DNA of 64,000 nucleotides from JAABRU01 sp041390465 (GTDB lineage: Bacteria; Desulfobacterota; Desulfobacteria; Desulfobacterales; Desulfococcaceae). The notes below the pieces were generated by a model. It did no database searches and was not told where the DNA came from. It worked only from the letters and a program-made list of their open reading frames with translations. A program made the position numbers and the translations under genes. Positions within the stretch are counted from its first letter, which is position 1; the number at the start of each line of letters is the position of its first letter. The stretch spans positions 1 through 64,000 of the forward strand of contig JAWKPW010000011.1 in the NCBI GenBank assembly GCA_041390465.1, written 5' to 3'. This document shows, piece after piece, positions 1 through 9,218 of this stretch.

Positions 1-845
1 TTTTCCGCATCCCCAAAATTTTCCACTCTGCGGTTTCGGGAGTTTACGGGAAATCCAAGCGCTTTTAACCAGTCCAGCACCTCTGTGTGCGTTTTCAGAC
101 TGCCAGGAATTCCCGTGACAGCCTCAAACACAAAAATATCCAGCGGGATTTCGGCTGGTTCCAGAGGATCTTTTCTCCACAGAGCGCCTGCTGCGAGATT
201 GCGGGGGCTGCTGTATTCTGAAGGTCCCTTTTTGCGTATATCCTCAAAATCCGTTTTTTTCACAAAAACTTCGCCCCGCACCGTCAGGGAAACCGGGGCA
301 GACAGGCAGTGGGGGAGATCGCGGATGGTTCGGATTCTGTCTGTCCTGTCATATCCTGTCCTTCCGTCTCCCCGGGTCACAGCATGTGTCAGATTTCCCT
401 TTTCATAAATCAGTTCAATGGCCGTGCCGTCAATTTTTTCCTCAGCCACAAAACACAGGGCTTTTCCTGCCGCCTTTTCTGTTTTCCGCATCCAGATTTT
501 CAGATCCGTCAGGGAATGGCATTTATCCAGACTGCGCATGGGAACCGGATGCACAATTTTTGGAAAATCTGCTTCCGGGGCAGGCCCAATCTGCACGCCG
601 GGACTGTCCGGCAGTGCCAGTTTCGGAAATTTCTGCTCCAGATGAAGCAGTTTTTCCCGCAGAAGATCGTATTCCGCATCGGATATTTCCGGTTTTCCCA
701 TTTGATACAGACGGTTGTGACGGACAATTTCCATGCTGAGTTCCCGGATTTCTGCACGGGCCGCTTCCGCATCCGGAAGGCTGTCCTCAGAAAAGGCGGG
801 AAGGGAAAGCAGCGCGGAAAGGAAAAGAATGAAAAAGAATTGCAT
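1..845 (-). CDS. Exported NAD+-dependent DNA ligase (LigB-like), N-terminal part
   Basis: The reading frame starts at 845 and is open for 281 codons to the window edge, so the C-terminus is missing. The adenylation domain of NAD+-dependent ligases is clear: the NAD-binding domain Ia with YQMGKPEISDAEYDLL at about 47-62, the nucleophile motif EEKIDG with Lys137, TRGDGRTGYD at 157-166, VRGEV at 189-193 and SPRNLAAGAL at 213-222 (family: NPRNAAAGSLR). The enzyme would seal nicks in DNA using NAD+. The first 19 residues (MQFFFILFLSALLSLPAFS) look like a cleavable signal peptide or membrane anchor placed directly before domain Ia. E. coli LigB has a comparable hydrophobic N-terminus, whereas housekeeping LigA does not, so this is more likely a LigB-like paralogue than the essential ligase. 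Family assignment is firm; localisation is inferred. Confidence 0.85.
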   Translation of the reverse strand, partial: MQFFFILFLSALLSLPAFSEDSLPDAEAARAEIRELSMEIVRHNRLYQMGKPEISDAEYDLLREKLLHLEQKFPKLALPDSPGVQIGPAPEADFPKIVHPVPMRSLDKCHSLTDLKIWMRKTEKAAGKALCFVAEEKIDGTAIELIYEKGNLTHAVTRGDGRTGYDRTDRIRTIRDLPHCLSAPVSLTVRGEVFVKKTDFEDIRKKGPSEYSSPRNLAAGALWRKDPLEPAEIPLDIFVFEAVTGIPGSLKTHTEVLDWLKALGFPVNSRNRRVENFGDAE

Positions 846-851
846 GATTTC

Positions 852-878
852 TTGACAGCTCCCTTCTTTTTTTATAAT
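852..878 (+). promoter_or_regulatory. Sigma70-type promoter for the downstream membrane protein
   Basis: TTGACA at 852-857 and TATAAT at 873-878 are both perfect consensus hexamers; the spacer is 15 bp, short of the 17 bp optimum. The site lies 59 bp before the start codon at 937 and just outside the divergent ligase gene. Confidence 0.5.
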
Positions 879-936
879 TTTCCCGCGACAGAAGAAAATC
901 TGCTGTCCAACTTCAATTTTCAAAGGAGGATAAAAA

Positions 937-1596
937 ATGGATTTTAAAGCACATCTTGAAAAAGCATGGGCACTGACACTGAAATATATCGTCCCCATGA
1001 TCCTGATGACCCTTGTCATGGCCGTTGCCGGAGCCCTGACGCTTGGCATTCTCATTCCGGTAATGATGGCAGGATATATGCAGTCTGTCCTGATGATGGT
1101 GAGAAGCGGCCGTGAGCCCCGCATTCAGGATCTGTTCTCGGAAATGAGACTGTTTCTGCCCCTGCTGGGATTTGCCCTCTCGGTCTGTGTGCTGGTGATG
1201 ATCGGAATCTCTCTTTTTGTCCTGCCCGGCATTGTGATCATCTGCGGTGTGTCCTATGTATGCCTGTATATGCTGCCTCTGATGACAGACCGGAATTTCA
1301 GCGTCATTGACGCGATCAGGGAAAGTTTCCGCATGGTGACCGCATCAGAGGATTTCATGGATCATATCATCACAGCCATTCTTTTTCTGGGCATCAGCAC
1401 CATCGGCGGTTCCGTGTTCATCGGATTTCTCTTTACCCAGCCTTTGGCAACGATTTTTCTGATGATCGTGTATGAGAAAAAGACAGGCATCAATCCGCCT
1501 CAGCCTCCGGCAGGGGAGCCTTCCCCGGAACCGGTTCAGCCGGAACAGCCGGATCATCCCGAAGATGACGGAATTACTCTGAAATACAAGCCCTGA
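937..1596 (+). CDS. Polytopic membrane protein with proline-rich tail
   Basis: A 219-residue protein with a strong ribosome site (AAAGGAGG seven bases before ATG). It has a long hydrophobic core with about four to five membrane segments (roughly residues 15-45, 65-115 and 145-180) and a hydrophilic, Pro/Glu-rich C-terminal tail of about 35 residues that should be cytoplasmic or periplasmic. Overall shape and motifs such as DAIRESFRMV resemble DUF4013/glycerophosphodiester-phosphodiesterase-membrane-domain-like small integral proteins, whose function is not known. It stands alone between the divergent ligase and the convergent STAS gene. I assign no function. Confidence 0.75.
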   Translation: MDFKAHLEKAWALTLKYIVPMILMTLVMAVAGALTLGILIPVMMAGYMQSVLMMVRSGREPRIQDLFSEMRLFLPLLGFALSVCVLVMIGISLFVLPGIVIICGVSYVCLYMLPLMTDRNFSVIDAIRESFRMVTASEDFMDHIITAILFLGISTIGGSVFIGFLFTQPLATIFLMIVYEKKTGINPPQPPAGEPSPEPVQPEQPDHPEDDGITLKYKP

Positions 1597-1730
1597 CAGC
1601 AGGCAGCCGCAAAATTCTGTTCCGTTTCGCTCTGCTTTGTTTTGCACTCAGTTCCTCGGCAATTCTGAGGGGAGGCTGAAACAGAGTGAAACGGAATTTC
1701 GCCTGCCTGCGCAAAATTCCGCTTCTCTTT
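1597..1730. terminator. Long imperfect inverted repeat between convergent genes
   Basis: Two arms of about 28 bases face each other: GGCAGCCGCAAAATTCTG with TTCCGTTTCGCTCTG near 1602-1635 and CAGAGTGAAACGGAATTTCG with CCTGCCTGC near 1683-1712. The position between two convergent genes suggests a bidirectional transcription stop, though no clear T-run follows. Confidence 0.35.
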
Positions 1731-1740
1731 GTCTCCGGCA

Positions 1741-2043
1741 TCAGGAAATCGTGAAAATCGTATCCAGCTTCAGTACCCGGAACAGATCCCGTATGGTTTC
1801 GGAAGCATGGAGGATTCGGATGGTTCCACCGGAAATCGCCAGTTCCTTGTAAAAAAGAAGCAGCTTGCCGATTCCTGCGCTCCCGATATGCGTGACAGCC
1901 TTAAAATCGAAAACCACTTCCTTCAAAGCAGTTCGGTTCAGACCAAGAAAACGGGCTTTGAGTTCCTCTGCGCCGCCTTCGTCAATTTTTCCGTTAAGGG
2001 TGAAACGGGCACTGCTCCCTTCCTGCATCACATGCACTTCCAT
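1741..2043 (-). CDS. STAS-domain anti-anti-sigma factor (HsbA/SpoIIAA-like)
   Basis: A 100-residue single STAS domain. The phosphoacceptor region is visible as THIGSAGIGKLL at about residues 51-62, where the first Ser corresponds to the Ser phosphorylated by RsbW/SpoIIAB-type kinases. Known family members switch partners: unphosphorylated STAS protein captures an anti-sigma factor or a diguanylate cyclase. It lies about 300 bp downstream of, and on the same strand as, a gene with both a PP2C phosphatase and a HATPase kinase domain, which is the expected regulator pair (compare HsbR/HsbA of Pseudomonas). The gene itself is intact although its neighbour is not. Confidence 0.88.
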   Translation of the reverse strand: MEVHVMQEGSSARFTLNGKIDEGGAEELKARFLGLNRTALKEVVFDFKAVTHIGSAGIGKLLLFYKELAISGGTIRILHASETIRDLFRVLKLDTIFTIS

Positions 2044-2265
2044 CTGTTCTTCCTTTGTCTGTTGAATGGTTAATGGTTAATCTTGAATAAACAGTCCGGA
2101 AAATGAAACATGGGAGTGTTGCATCATGTCAAAAAATGCCAGTGGCAAATATCTTTGTATCAAGACTGTGCCTCCCGCTTTCAATCTCAAAGTGCCAATC
2201 AGGAATAAGAGATTTCAGAATGAACAAAAACAGATTGTTATATATTCATACAGGATTGATGCAAA

Positions 2266-2294
2266 ATTTGACAACTTTTGAAAAGTTGTCAAAT
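2266..2294. repeat. 29-bp palindrome, copy 1 of 6
   Basis: Perfect inverted repeat with 14-base arms ATTTGACAACTTTT around a single central G. Part of a dispersed intergenic family (see also 6820, 8741, 48170, 55094, 61602). It sits in the 306-bp gap between the STAS gene and the HATPase gene; nothing else recognisable is in that gap. Confidence 0.85.
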
Positions 2295-2349
2295 CTTATT
2301 GGAATCTGAATCTTAATTTGCATTCAAAGTGCCCATTCATCATCCCGGA

Positions 2350-4948
2350 TTATCCCCGTTCCCAGAGTTTCATAAATTTTTCAGCCCGCTGCATCTGCTC
2401 ATCGGCCACAGGATCCGGATGTTTTTTGAAATAGGTGATCATCTCCCTTCCTCCCTTTTTCCATCGGACATAACTGCTGAAATACCGGATCATGAAAAGT
2501 CCCCGGCCGGATGTTTTGGTAATGTTTTCCGTCAGGGTGGGATCCGAAATGCTTTCCGGATCAAATCCCTGTCCCTCATCGCTGATGATGAGATGAAAGT
2601 CGTTTCCATACCGCCAGCGCACAGCAATGCCTTTGTCCGGGTTCTGCTGATTGCCGTGCTTCCAGGCATTCAGAATTCCTTCTTCCATGACAGACCATAC
2701 ACGGGTATCCGGATCCTCAAATCCCATTGTTTCCAGATTTGCCGCAATATCCCGGTACAGCTCACTGATGATACGGAGAGCATCATGGGTGTTCTTCGGT
2801 TTCAGCAGAACCTCATTGCACCTGCGCTCCTCTTCGATCTCAAGGCAGATCAGGGTAATGTCATCTCCGGAGGTGTTGACGGAAAAGGGTTCCACCGACT
2901 CACCGCTCAAATCTGCCACGCTGCGCAGCAGTTCCCGCATCAGAACCGAGGCATGGAAGGTCCGGGTTCTCCGCAATGATGCTTTCGGCAATATCCTGAG
3001 TTCCTGCATGGACAGACTGCGATCCAGATTGTTTTTCCGGCATTTCCGTCAGTCCGTCCGTATAAAAGACAATACGGTCTCCGGGCATAAGCTGTATTTC
3101 TCATTTATCATCTTTTTCCTCCCTGAGAATGCCGATGGGAATATTGGTTCCGGGAAATCCAGGCGCAGGCAGCAGGATCTACTCTGTTTTCCGGATCGCA
3201 GAACGGCCGGATGACCTGCGGGAGAACATATTTCATGTGCGGAGTTTCATGCATGATTTCACCTTTGATGCAGGTGAAAAAATCGCTCCTTTAAGAGAGT
3301 TTCCGGATCGGCAGATTTCCGTGTTGGGCCGGAATGACATCCTCAGGACCGGAATAATTGGTCAGAATCGCGTGGTATATCAGATCCGTGATAATGCTTC
3401 GCCTTTACAACTTACCTGATGGCCGGACTGGTCTTTGAGGTCACCACAGTTTTTGCCTGCCAGATTGCGCATGAAATAATGGTCTCCGCCCTGCTTGTGG
3501 CTTAAGGAATGGATATCACGTCAAAAAACAGCAGGATTTTTTCTTTGAGTTTGTGTAACGGGGGACAGGCGGTTGACCGGATTGAGAACATTGCGGGAAA
3601 GGTCAATGTTGATATCCTGACGCCAGACGAAGGTCAACAATGTCTGAAATATCCAGAAAACTCTGGATCCAAGATATTCCAGTTTTTGAGACGAGCGCAC
3701 GCTCAGGATCGCCGCACATGGATATGCTCCCCCTTCACTGTCCGGATCTACAGTCACAGCTTTCTCCTTTGCGGCAGGATTCGGAATCGGAAAATGTTTT
3801 CTCGCAGTTCCCTTCCCTGGGTGCAGCGGACATAAGTGGAATAATCCAGACCTTTGAAAGTTCGGGACTGCGGTCGATCATTACGGCGGCGCAGGGATTG
3901 GCATCAAGATTCTGCGGGTTTGGGGATCCACAATCAGCACACCGGCTGAATGAGTGGACAGGATGGTGCGCGAACAGGTCTCGTTTTTCCGCCCGGTGGC
4001 CATTTCCGAGCGCTTCCTCCGTAAATATCAATCTGAGACAATGCTCCTGCAGGTTTCCGGAATGATATCCGCTTTCACAAAACATCACGGATGTTTCCGC
4101 AAACATCCGGCATCCGGCATTCATATTCAGGAAAGGACTTATCCGGATCTCCGGATATTCTGCGCGCATGAAAGGATTTCATCATTTCCACATCATCAGG
4201 CACGATACGTTATCCATTTTTTGCCCTGAACTTCGCTTTTTGCATATCCGGTGAGTTTTTCACATTCCGCGTTGATCATGGACGGTGCTGTCCTCTTCCA
4301 CGATGAGCATGGCAGAACCCGTGTTTTCAAACACACTGCGGTATTTTCCTCGCTTTTTCCGGACACTTTTCCTCGGCGGCGCCGCTCCGGGGTTTCTCTT
4401 CCAGCCGGGCAGTTTGCCGCCTGCGATTCCGCTGTGCTGGCGCCGCCAGTTCTTCCAGATGATCCTCGGTATTTCTTCAAATCAACCTCGGCCTGGCGCC
4501 GGACGGCAATCTCGGCCTGCAACTGCGCATTGGCAATTTCCAGCTCTGGGTCGGATTCCCGAACCAGCTTTTCCAGATAATCCGGTACTGCTTGAGCTCC
4601 AGATGGTTTTTCACTCTGGCTTTTATAATGCTGGTGCTGGAAGGGTTTGCGGACGATCCACCGCACCGAGACGGGAGCCCCGGCTTTCATTTCCCGTGCC
4701 TGTGATAGAAATGACCGGGATATTGCGGGTCTCATCCTGCTTTAAAATTTTGCACACTTCATGCCCGTCCATGCCCGGCATGGTGACATCCAGCAGAATC
4801 AGATCCGGCACCGATGCGAGTTTCAACCCTTCCGGGCCGGGTGTCTGGAATGAACCCCACGTAACCGGACATAGGCCAGTTTTGTCAGCAGCGTGATATT
4901 GGCAGGATCATCATCAATGACCAGCACATGCTGCCGCTGTTTTTTCAT
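2350..4948 (-). pseudogene. HsbR-like REC-PAS-PAS-PP2C-HATPase regulator, multiply frameshifted
   Basis: Read downstream from the ATG at 4948, the fragments in different frames give one known architecture. A receiver domain comes first: VLVIDDDPANI near 4925, then DLILLDVTMPGMDGHEVCK near 4800. A coiled-coil linker (LEIANAQLQAEIAVRRQAEVD), a PAS domain (MINAECEKLTGYAKSEVQGK, 4200-4280) and a second PAS (DANPCAAVMI, 3890) follow. Next is a SpoIIE/PP2C phosphatase whose end is legible (MPGDRIVFYTDGLTEM, about 3040-3090). Last is an intact HATPase domain (2350-3009) with N-box EEGILNAWKHGN, G1 SDEGQGF and G2 GRGLFMI. At least six frame changes occur upstream of 3009, so no full-length product is expected as read. 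ATGA overlap with the upstream chemoreceptor indicates co-translation originally. The clean HATPase end could still be expressed separately. Sequencing error is an alternative explanation. Confidence 0.75.
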
Positions 4949-6687
4949 TCATTTTCCCCCGGTTTCCGGGCCATAATCCTCTTCATGAGTTCTTTTACAA
5001 AATGTTTCATTTCCTCGGCCTGGGCAAAGCTGTTCGGGCGCGGCTGCGGTTTTGCACCCTGGGGAATGCGCGGCCCATCTGCTGGTCACCTGCTCTGATT
5101 TCCCCCAGGCGCGATGCTCATCCTGATCTATGCCCTGTCTGTTCCCTGGTGGCTGCGGTATTGGCGTTTTTTCGCTATCACGGTGGCGGATTCAATAATC
5201 TCCACAAAAATCATCATTGATGCCTTTGATGGCATGAGCAGCTGTTCAGCCTGCGTGGTGGAGGCCAGCAGATCCTGCGTTGTGGCAAGCGCGCGTGGAA
5301 CGCCGGGCCAGATTCCGCACCTCATTGGCCGCACGGCAAAACCGCTTTGGCTTCCCCTGCCGCAGCTCTATCGCCGCATTCAGGGCAACAAGTTGGTCTG
5401 AAACGCGATTTCGTCAATGGTGCTGATAATTACGGTTTTGCCGCTTTCCGACTCAATGCGGTGCATCTCCCGTGTCAGATTCACAAGGGACTGAAGAAGA
5501 TAACCTGATTTTTCAATGTTTTTGTTCATCAGTTCCCCTCCGCCCTCGGTCAGTCTGAATGTTTCCGGCTCTCAGCGCAATCTCCACCATGGTGGCAGAA
5601 CTCTTGGCGCGGCTGCCTGTTCTGCCGCATTCTGAACACGAGACTGACTGGACGCGGAGATTTGATGCGCGGCTGCGGAAGACCCTGATCTGCGCCCTGT
5701 CCAACCCGCTGACCACCTTCCACAGAAGAGCCGACAATGCGTCTGGCAAACACCAGCACCATCCAGAATGCCCATTGTCAGAAATATCAGGGAAGACTGC
5801 CATAAATTTGCGGACACAGTATATTTCCTCCATGAACTCCTTTTCCGGCTGGGTTACGCCTCGTCCATCCGTTCCCTGCCACTGAGCGCATATCCCGCAA
5901 TCTTGAACATGCCGTCAAAGAAATACCGTTCCACTCCAGTCACTGATTCAGCATTTGGGGCGCAATGCTCTGCATGCCCCGGAGAGTGGTGATATCCAGT
6001 TTCAGGACCAGGTCTTTTTTGGGATGGATGAGAATAATGCCTTTTCTGTCAGCCACAAAAGCATATCCGGTATGCCCCGGTCTGACAGACAGAAGATATT
6101 CAGAGAACAGATTCCAGACGACAAAGGCTGTGAGGGTTCCGGCAAAAGCGCCCTGTCCGGAAAAAAGCGGAACACAGATGGGAACCAAAGTCTGACCATC
6201 CTTTTCGGAACGGATGACTTCCCTGTCTGCGCCTGTTCCTTTTTGGGCATCCATGAAATATTTCTGTGCGGAGATATCCGTTCCCCGGAGTTTTCCTCCG
6301 GAACCGTCTGCAAACACTGTCCCCTTTTCATCACTGACAAAAAGTTCCTGAAAAACATCGCCCACGTGCTCCCATGATTTTGGCAAGTTCTGCATCCAGC
6401 GCGCTGATTTCCGTTCCGTTCCGTTCCCTGCCTTCCGCAGCCGCTGCCATTGCTGCACTGAGGGTTCCGCTTACGGAAATCTGCCGGACTGCCCTTTCCT
6501 GATCCGCAAGGAATATTCGGATGATGGCTGCCAGATCTTTGGAAATATTGACAACATGCTCTCCGGATACCCGATTCAGCGCGGCAGATGAGCGCATATC
6601 TGAAAAAAATCCCACGGCCAGAATGGGAATCACTGCCAGAAGAATTCCCCCGAACACAAGTCTGAATCTGAGCGACATTGTCTTCAT
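4945..6687 (-). pseudogene. dCache-type methyl-accepting chemotaxis protein, multiply frameshifted
   Basis: The start at 6687 gives a clean N-terminus with a membrane segment (LVFGGILLAVIPILAVGFF) and sensor helix. Near 6368 the frame changes and continues into a dCache-like sensor (VFQELFVSDEKGTVFADGSG; then GHTGYAFVADRKGIILIHPK), shifting again at about 5945 into GVERYFFDGMFKIAGYALS. Signalling-domain remnants are legible in changing frames: ISASSQS and VQNAAEQAA near 5650, ALATTQDLLASTTQ near 5290, MIFVEIIESATVIAKK near 5200 and a C-terminal KHFVKELMKRIMARKPGENE ending at 4945. The HAMP region is not clearly recovered. Its stop overlaps the start of the HsbR-like gene (ATGA), so receptor and regulator formed one operon. 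Confidence 0.72.
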
Positions 6688-6819
6688 GATATTGGGCTGC
6701 CTTTTTTTGAATATATTCCCGGAGGTTTTCTGCGCGAAAGCCCCAGTCTTGTGGAAAAATATCACAACTTCTTAAAAAATCAACAAATTTTCAAAAAATG
6801 CGGGACAGATTCCGACAGG

Positions 6820-6848
6820 ATTTGACAACTTTCTGAAAGTTGCCGAAT
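6820..6848. repeat. 29-bp palindrome, copy 2 of 6 (degenerate)
   Basis: ATTTGACAACTTTC followed by TGAAAGTTGCCGAAT; the right arm carries two mismatches. Preceded by TTCCGACAGG, as in copies 4 and 5. Lies upstream of the chemoreceptor start and downstream of the ACT-domain gene. Confidence 0.7.
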
Positions 6849-7003
6849 CCAACACTGATTCTGCATGAACATACCGCAGATTTGGGGAGCTGTCTGTTTC
6901 TCTGTCCTGTGGCACAGGCGGGCAGAGGGTCTGATCTCCCCCCTGCCCGGTTTGCTTTATTGCCGCATTGGCGGCCCTGTGTGAAGCACCGGGGCCAATA
7001 CCT

Positions 7004-7486
7004 TTATTTCTCAAAGATCTGGGAGGCCAGTTGAATATCTTCCGGACAGAAGACAAAAAGGCATTTTTCATCCGGAGCCGAAACCGATCCGTAAACATAG
7101 TTGATGTTGATTCCGGCCTCCCCGAATTTTGTGGTGATTTTGGCAAGTTCTCCGGGACGGTTTTCCAGCCGGATGGCTATGACCTGCACCGTGTCAAAAA
7201 GGTAATCTTTCTGCGTAAGCAGTTCCACGGTTTTTTCCGTCTGATCCACCAGAAGCCGGATAAGGGCAAATTCCGCAGAATCTTTGCGCATGGAATTGTA
7301 ACTGGCACTGGAGGCGATCCGCTTGAGGGATTTTCCCCTGGCCTGAAACAGGGTCTGCACATAACTGGATGCGTCCTGTATGGTGATGGCATCAATATTG
7401 ATTCCTTCCGCGGAAAGAAGGGTGGCCAGTTTTCCCAGTTCCCCCGGCACATTGTGCAGAAACAGAGAGATTTCCGTTCTTACCAT
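7004..7486 (-). CDS. Tandem ACT-domain protein
   Basis: A 160-residue soluble protein. The start at 7486 is chosen over an in-frame upstream start at 7546 because AAGGAG lies eight bases before it and the ACT fold begins directly (MVRTEISLFLHNVPGELGKL). Two ACT domains are visible: residues about 1-68 with NVPGELGKLATLLSAEGINI, and about 85-150 with RLENRPGELAKITTKFGEAG. Standalone double-ACT proteins bind small ligands, commonly amino acids, and are often regulators or sensors of amino acid level; the ligand here cannot be read from sequence. Monocistronic, with the damaged chemoreceptor downstream. Confidence 0.8.
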   Translation of the reverse strand: MVRTEISLFLHNVPGELGKLATLLSAEGINIDAITIQDASSYVQTLFQARGKSLKRIASSASYNSMRKDSAEFALIRLLVDQTEKTVELLTQKDYLFDTVQVIAIRLENRPGELAKITTKFGEAGININYVYGSVSAPDEKCLFVFCPEDIQLASQIFEK

Positions 7487-7847
7487 TTTTTTTCTCCTTT
7501 TTGTTTGTAAAATATTCCGTGATTCTTTTGTCAAAAGGCGGACCATGCGGTATGCCGTTTTTCAGGAAAAGACTGTCCTGCCCAAAAATCAAGGGATTTT
7601 GAACCCTTTCAGGGCTTCGGGACATACATTCTCTTCTCCTACGCAGCAAAATATCCCCTGACTTTTGGAAATATAGGGGAAAATGCCTGACGGAGTCAAC
7701 CTGTTAATTGTGTTCCTGTCAACATATTTGTTTTTTGTTCTTGACGGAGTGCCGGATATGTCACTATAGAACATCTGAAAAATAAATTGTGTTTGTCAGT
7801 TCAAAGAATTTTTCCATAACTTCACAGTTCCTGAAAGAGAGGTGGAA
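7487..7847. other. Intergenic region with divergent promoters
   Basis: About 360 bp between the ACT gene (minus) and the MetF-like gene (plus). It carries the metF promoter (listed separately) and short GC stems near 7590-7680, but no open frame that looks coding. Confidence 0.5.
7741..7770 (+). promoter_or_regulatory. Sigma70-type promoter of the MetF-like gene
   Basis: TTGACG at 7741-7746 and TATAGA at 7765-7770, spacer 18 bp, 77 bp before the chosen start codon at 7848. Confidence 0.5.
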
Positions 7848-8714
7848 ATGAGCCTGAAAAACAGCCTGGATGCCGGAGAGTTTGCTGTCCTGACCGAGAT
7901 GGAACCACCCAAAGGATGCGATATTTCCGCAATGATCGAAAGTGCTGAACAGATCAAAGATCAGGTGGAGGCTTTTGTCATAAGTGAGATGAACAATGCC
8001 ATGATGCGGATGAGCGCGCTGGCCGGAGCCATGCTCCTGCAGACAAAGGGAATGGAAACCGCCATGCAGATTTGCGGCCGTGACCGCAACCGGCTGGCCC
8101 TGCAGGCTGATCTGCTTGGAGCCGGAGCCTGCGGCATTCCCACAGTCATTGTCACTGACGGGGATGATCCCCTGATGGGGGATCATCATCAGACTCCGGC
8201 TGTGCAGGATATTGGCACAAGCGATCTGCTGAGGCTTATCGGAACCCTTCGGAAAGGATCGGACATGTCCGGTGCCGAACTCAAAGGAGCCCCCGAATTC
8301 CGGGTCGGCGCATCTCTGAAAATAAGCTCAGACGGGGAGGAGCCTGATGCCCGGCTTGCGGAAATGGAGAAAAAGATTGCTGCCGGAGCGGAATTTTTCA
8401 TCACCCAGCCTGTCTTTGATCTGAATCTTCTGACACCCTTCCGGGAACAGGCCGGAGACAGGGCAAAACTTATACCCAATATTCTTCTGCTCAAATCCTT
8501 GGGCATGGCCCGGTATATGGAGCGCAATGTCCCCCATATCCATATCCCCAAAGATCTGATCAGACGTCTGCAGAAAGCCAAAGACAAGGAAGGGGAATGC
8601 ATGCAGGTGGCAGCGGAGCTGGTTGCCGGGCTGAAACAGAGCGGATACGCGGGCGTGCTTCTTTCTCTGGGGGGAGCGGAGCATAAAATTTCCCCTATTC
8701 TGTCCGGTGGATAA
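7848..8714 (+). CDS. metF: Methylenetetrahydrofolate reductase (MetF-like)
   Basis: A 288-residue TIM-barrel protein of the MTHFR family, which interconverts 5,10-methylene- and 5-methyl-tetrahydrofolate. Visible features: N-terminal EMEPPKGCD with the conserved acidic residue that protonates the flavin; GRDRNRLALQADLLGAGA (family: CRDRNRxALQSDLLGAxA) at about 77-94; TVIVTDGDDP at about 100-109; and FFITQPVFDL at about 185-194. ATG at 7848 is preferred over GTG at 7842 because GAGAGG lies just upstream. In sulfate reducers MetF may serve methionine synthesis or the C1 (Wood-Ljungdahl) pathway; no partner (MetV, acetyl-CoA synthase) is in the window, so the pathway cannot be decided. Confidence 0.88.
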   Translation: MSLKNSLDAGEFAVLTEMEPPKGCDISAMIESAEQIKDQVEAFVISEMNNAMMRMSALAGAMLLQTKGMETAMQICGRDRNRLALQADLLGAGACGIPTVIVTDGDDPLMGDHHQTPAVQDIGTSDLLRLIGTLRKGSDMSGAELKGAPEFRVGASLKISSDGEEPDARLAEMEKKIAAGAEFFITQPVFDLNLLTPFREQAGDRAKLIPNILLLKSLGMARYMERNVPHIHIPKDLIRRLQKAKDKEGECMQVAAELVAGLKQSGYAGVLLSLGGAEHKISPILSGG

Positions 8715-9218
8715 GTGCAGGAACATAACGGACATGCAAAATTTGATGACTTTCAAAAAGTTGTCAAATCCTGGCGGAATCTGACGCCTGATTCGCATTT
8801 GCAATCTGCTTACAGTTTAACTCTCCGGTGCAGCCCTTTCAAGGTGTGAGAAATAATCATTTAACATCAGGTTGCCGCAGACAGCCTTTTTTGATGCCGT
8901 CTGCCTGTGGCTGTTGCAGCCTGCTGCAAAAACTGCTGGATATTAAGGAGTTGTGCTGATCGACCTGTGACTCGCCCTGAAAGGGCTGCTCTCCGGTGTT
9001 ATGGCAGTTTGCTGATCTGCCAAAAAAGCATTTTCACAATTTTGAGGAGTCCAAACGGAAAGATGGGATGCTGCCAATTTTGCCAAACTTTCTGTTTGGC
9101 ACTCCGCTGCCGGTTTTTTCTGAATGGGAAAGACTTTGTTGGACAGACTGCTTATGCCGCCTGCCTCTCTCAGCGTATAACTGTTTGAAATATTCAAATT
9201 ATAAAAATGGAAGGAATT
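8715..9218. other. Intergenic region upstream of thiB
   Basis: About 500 bp. It contains palindrome copy 3 (8741-8769) and a perfect hairpin GCCAAAC-TTTCT-GTTTGGC at 9082-9100. The TPP riboswitch core elements (CTGAGA, ACCTGATCTGG, GCGTAGGGAA) are absent, and no coding frame was recognised. Confidence 0.5.
8741..8769. repeat. 29-bp palindrome, copy 3 of 6
   Basis: ATTTGATGACTTTCAAAAAG then TTGTCAAAT; one arm has a two-base change. Just downstream of the MetF-like gene, where it could act as a transcription or processing stop. Its flanks (GCAAA on one side, GGCGGAATCTGA on the other) match those of copy 1. Confidence 0.8.

Noticed and set aside
8715..9218. Possible TPP riboswitch ahead of thiB
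   Set aside because: Core motifs of the thi-box are absent; only a simple hairpin and a dispersed palindrome are present.
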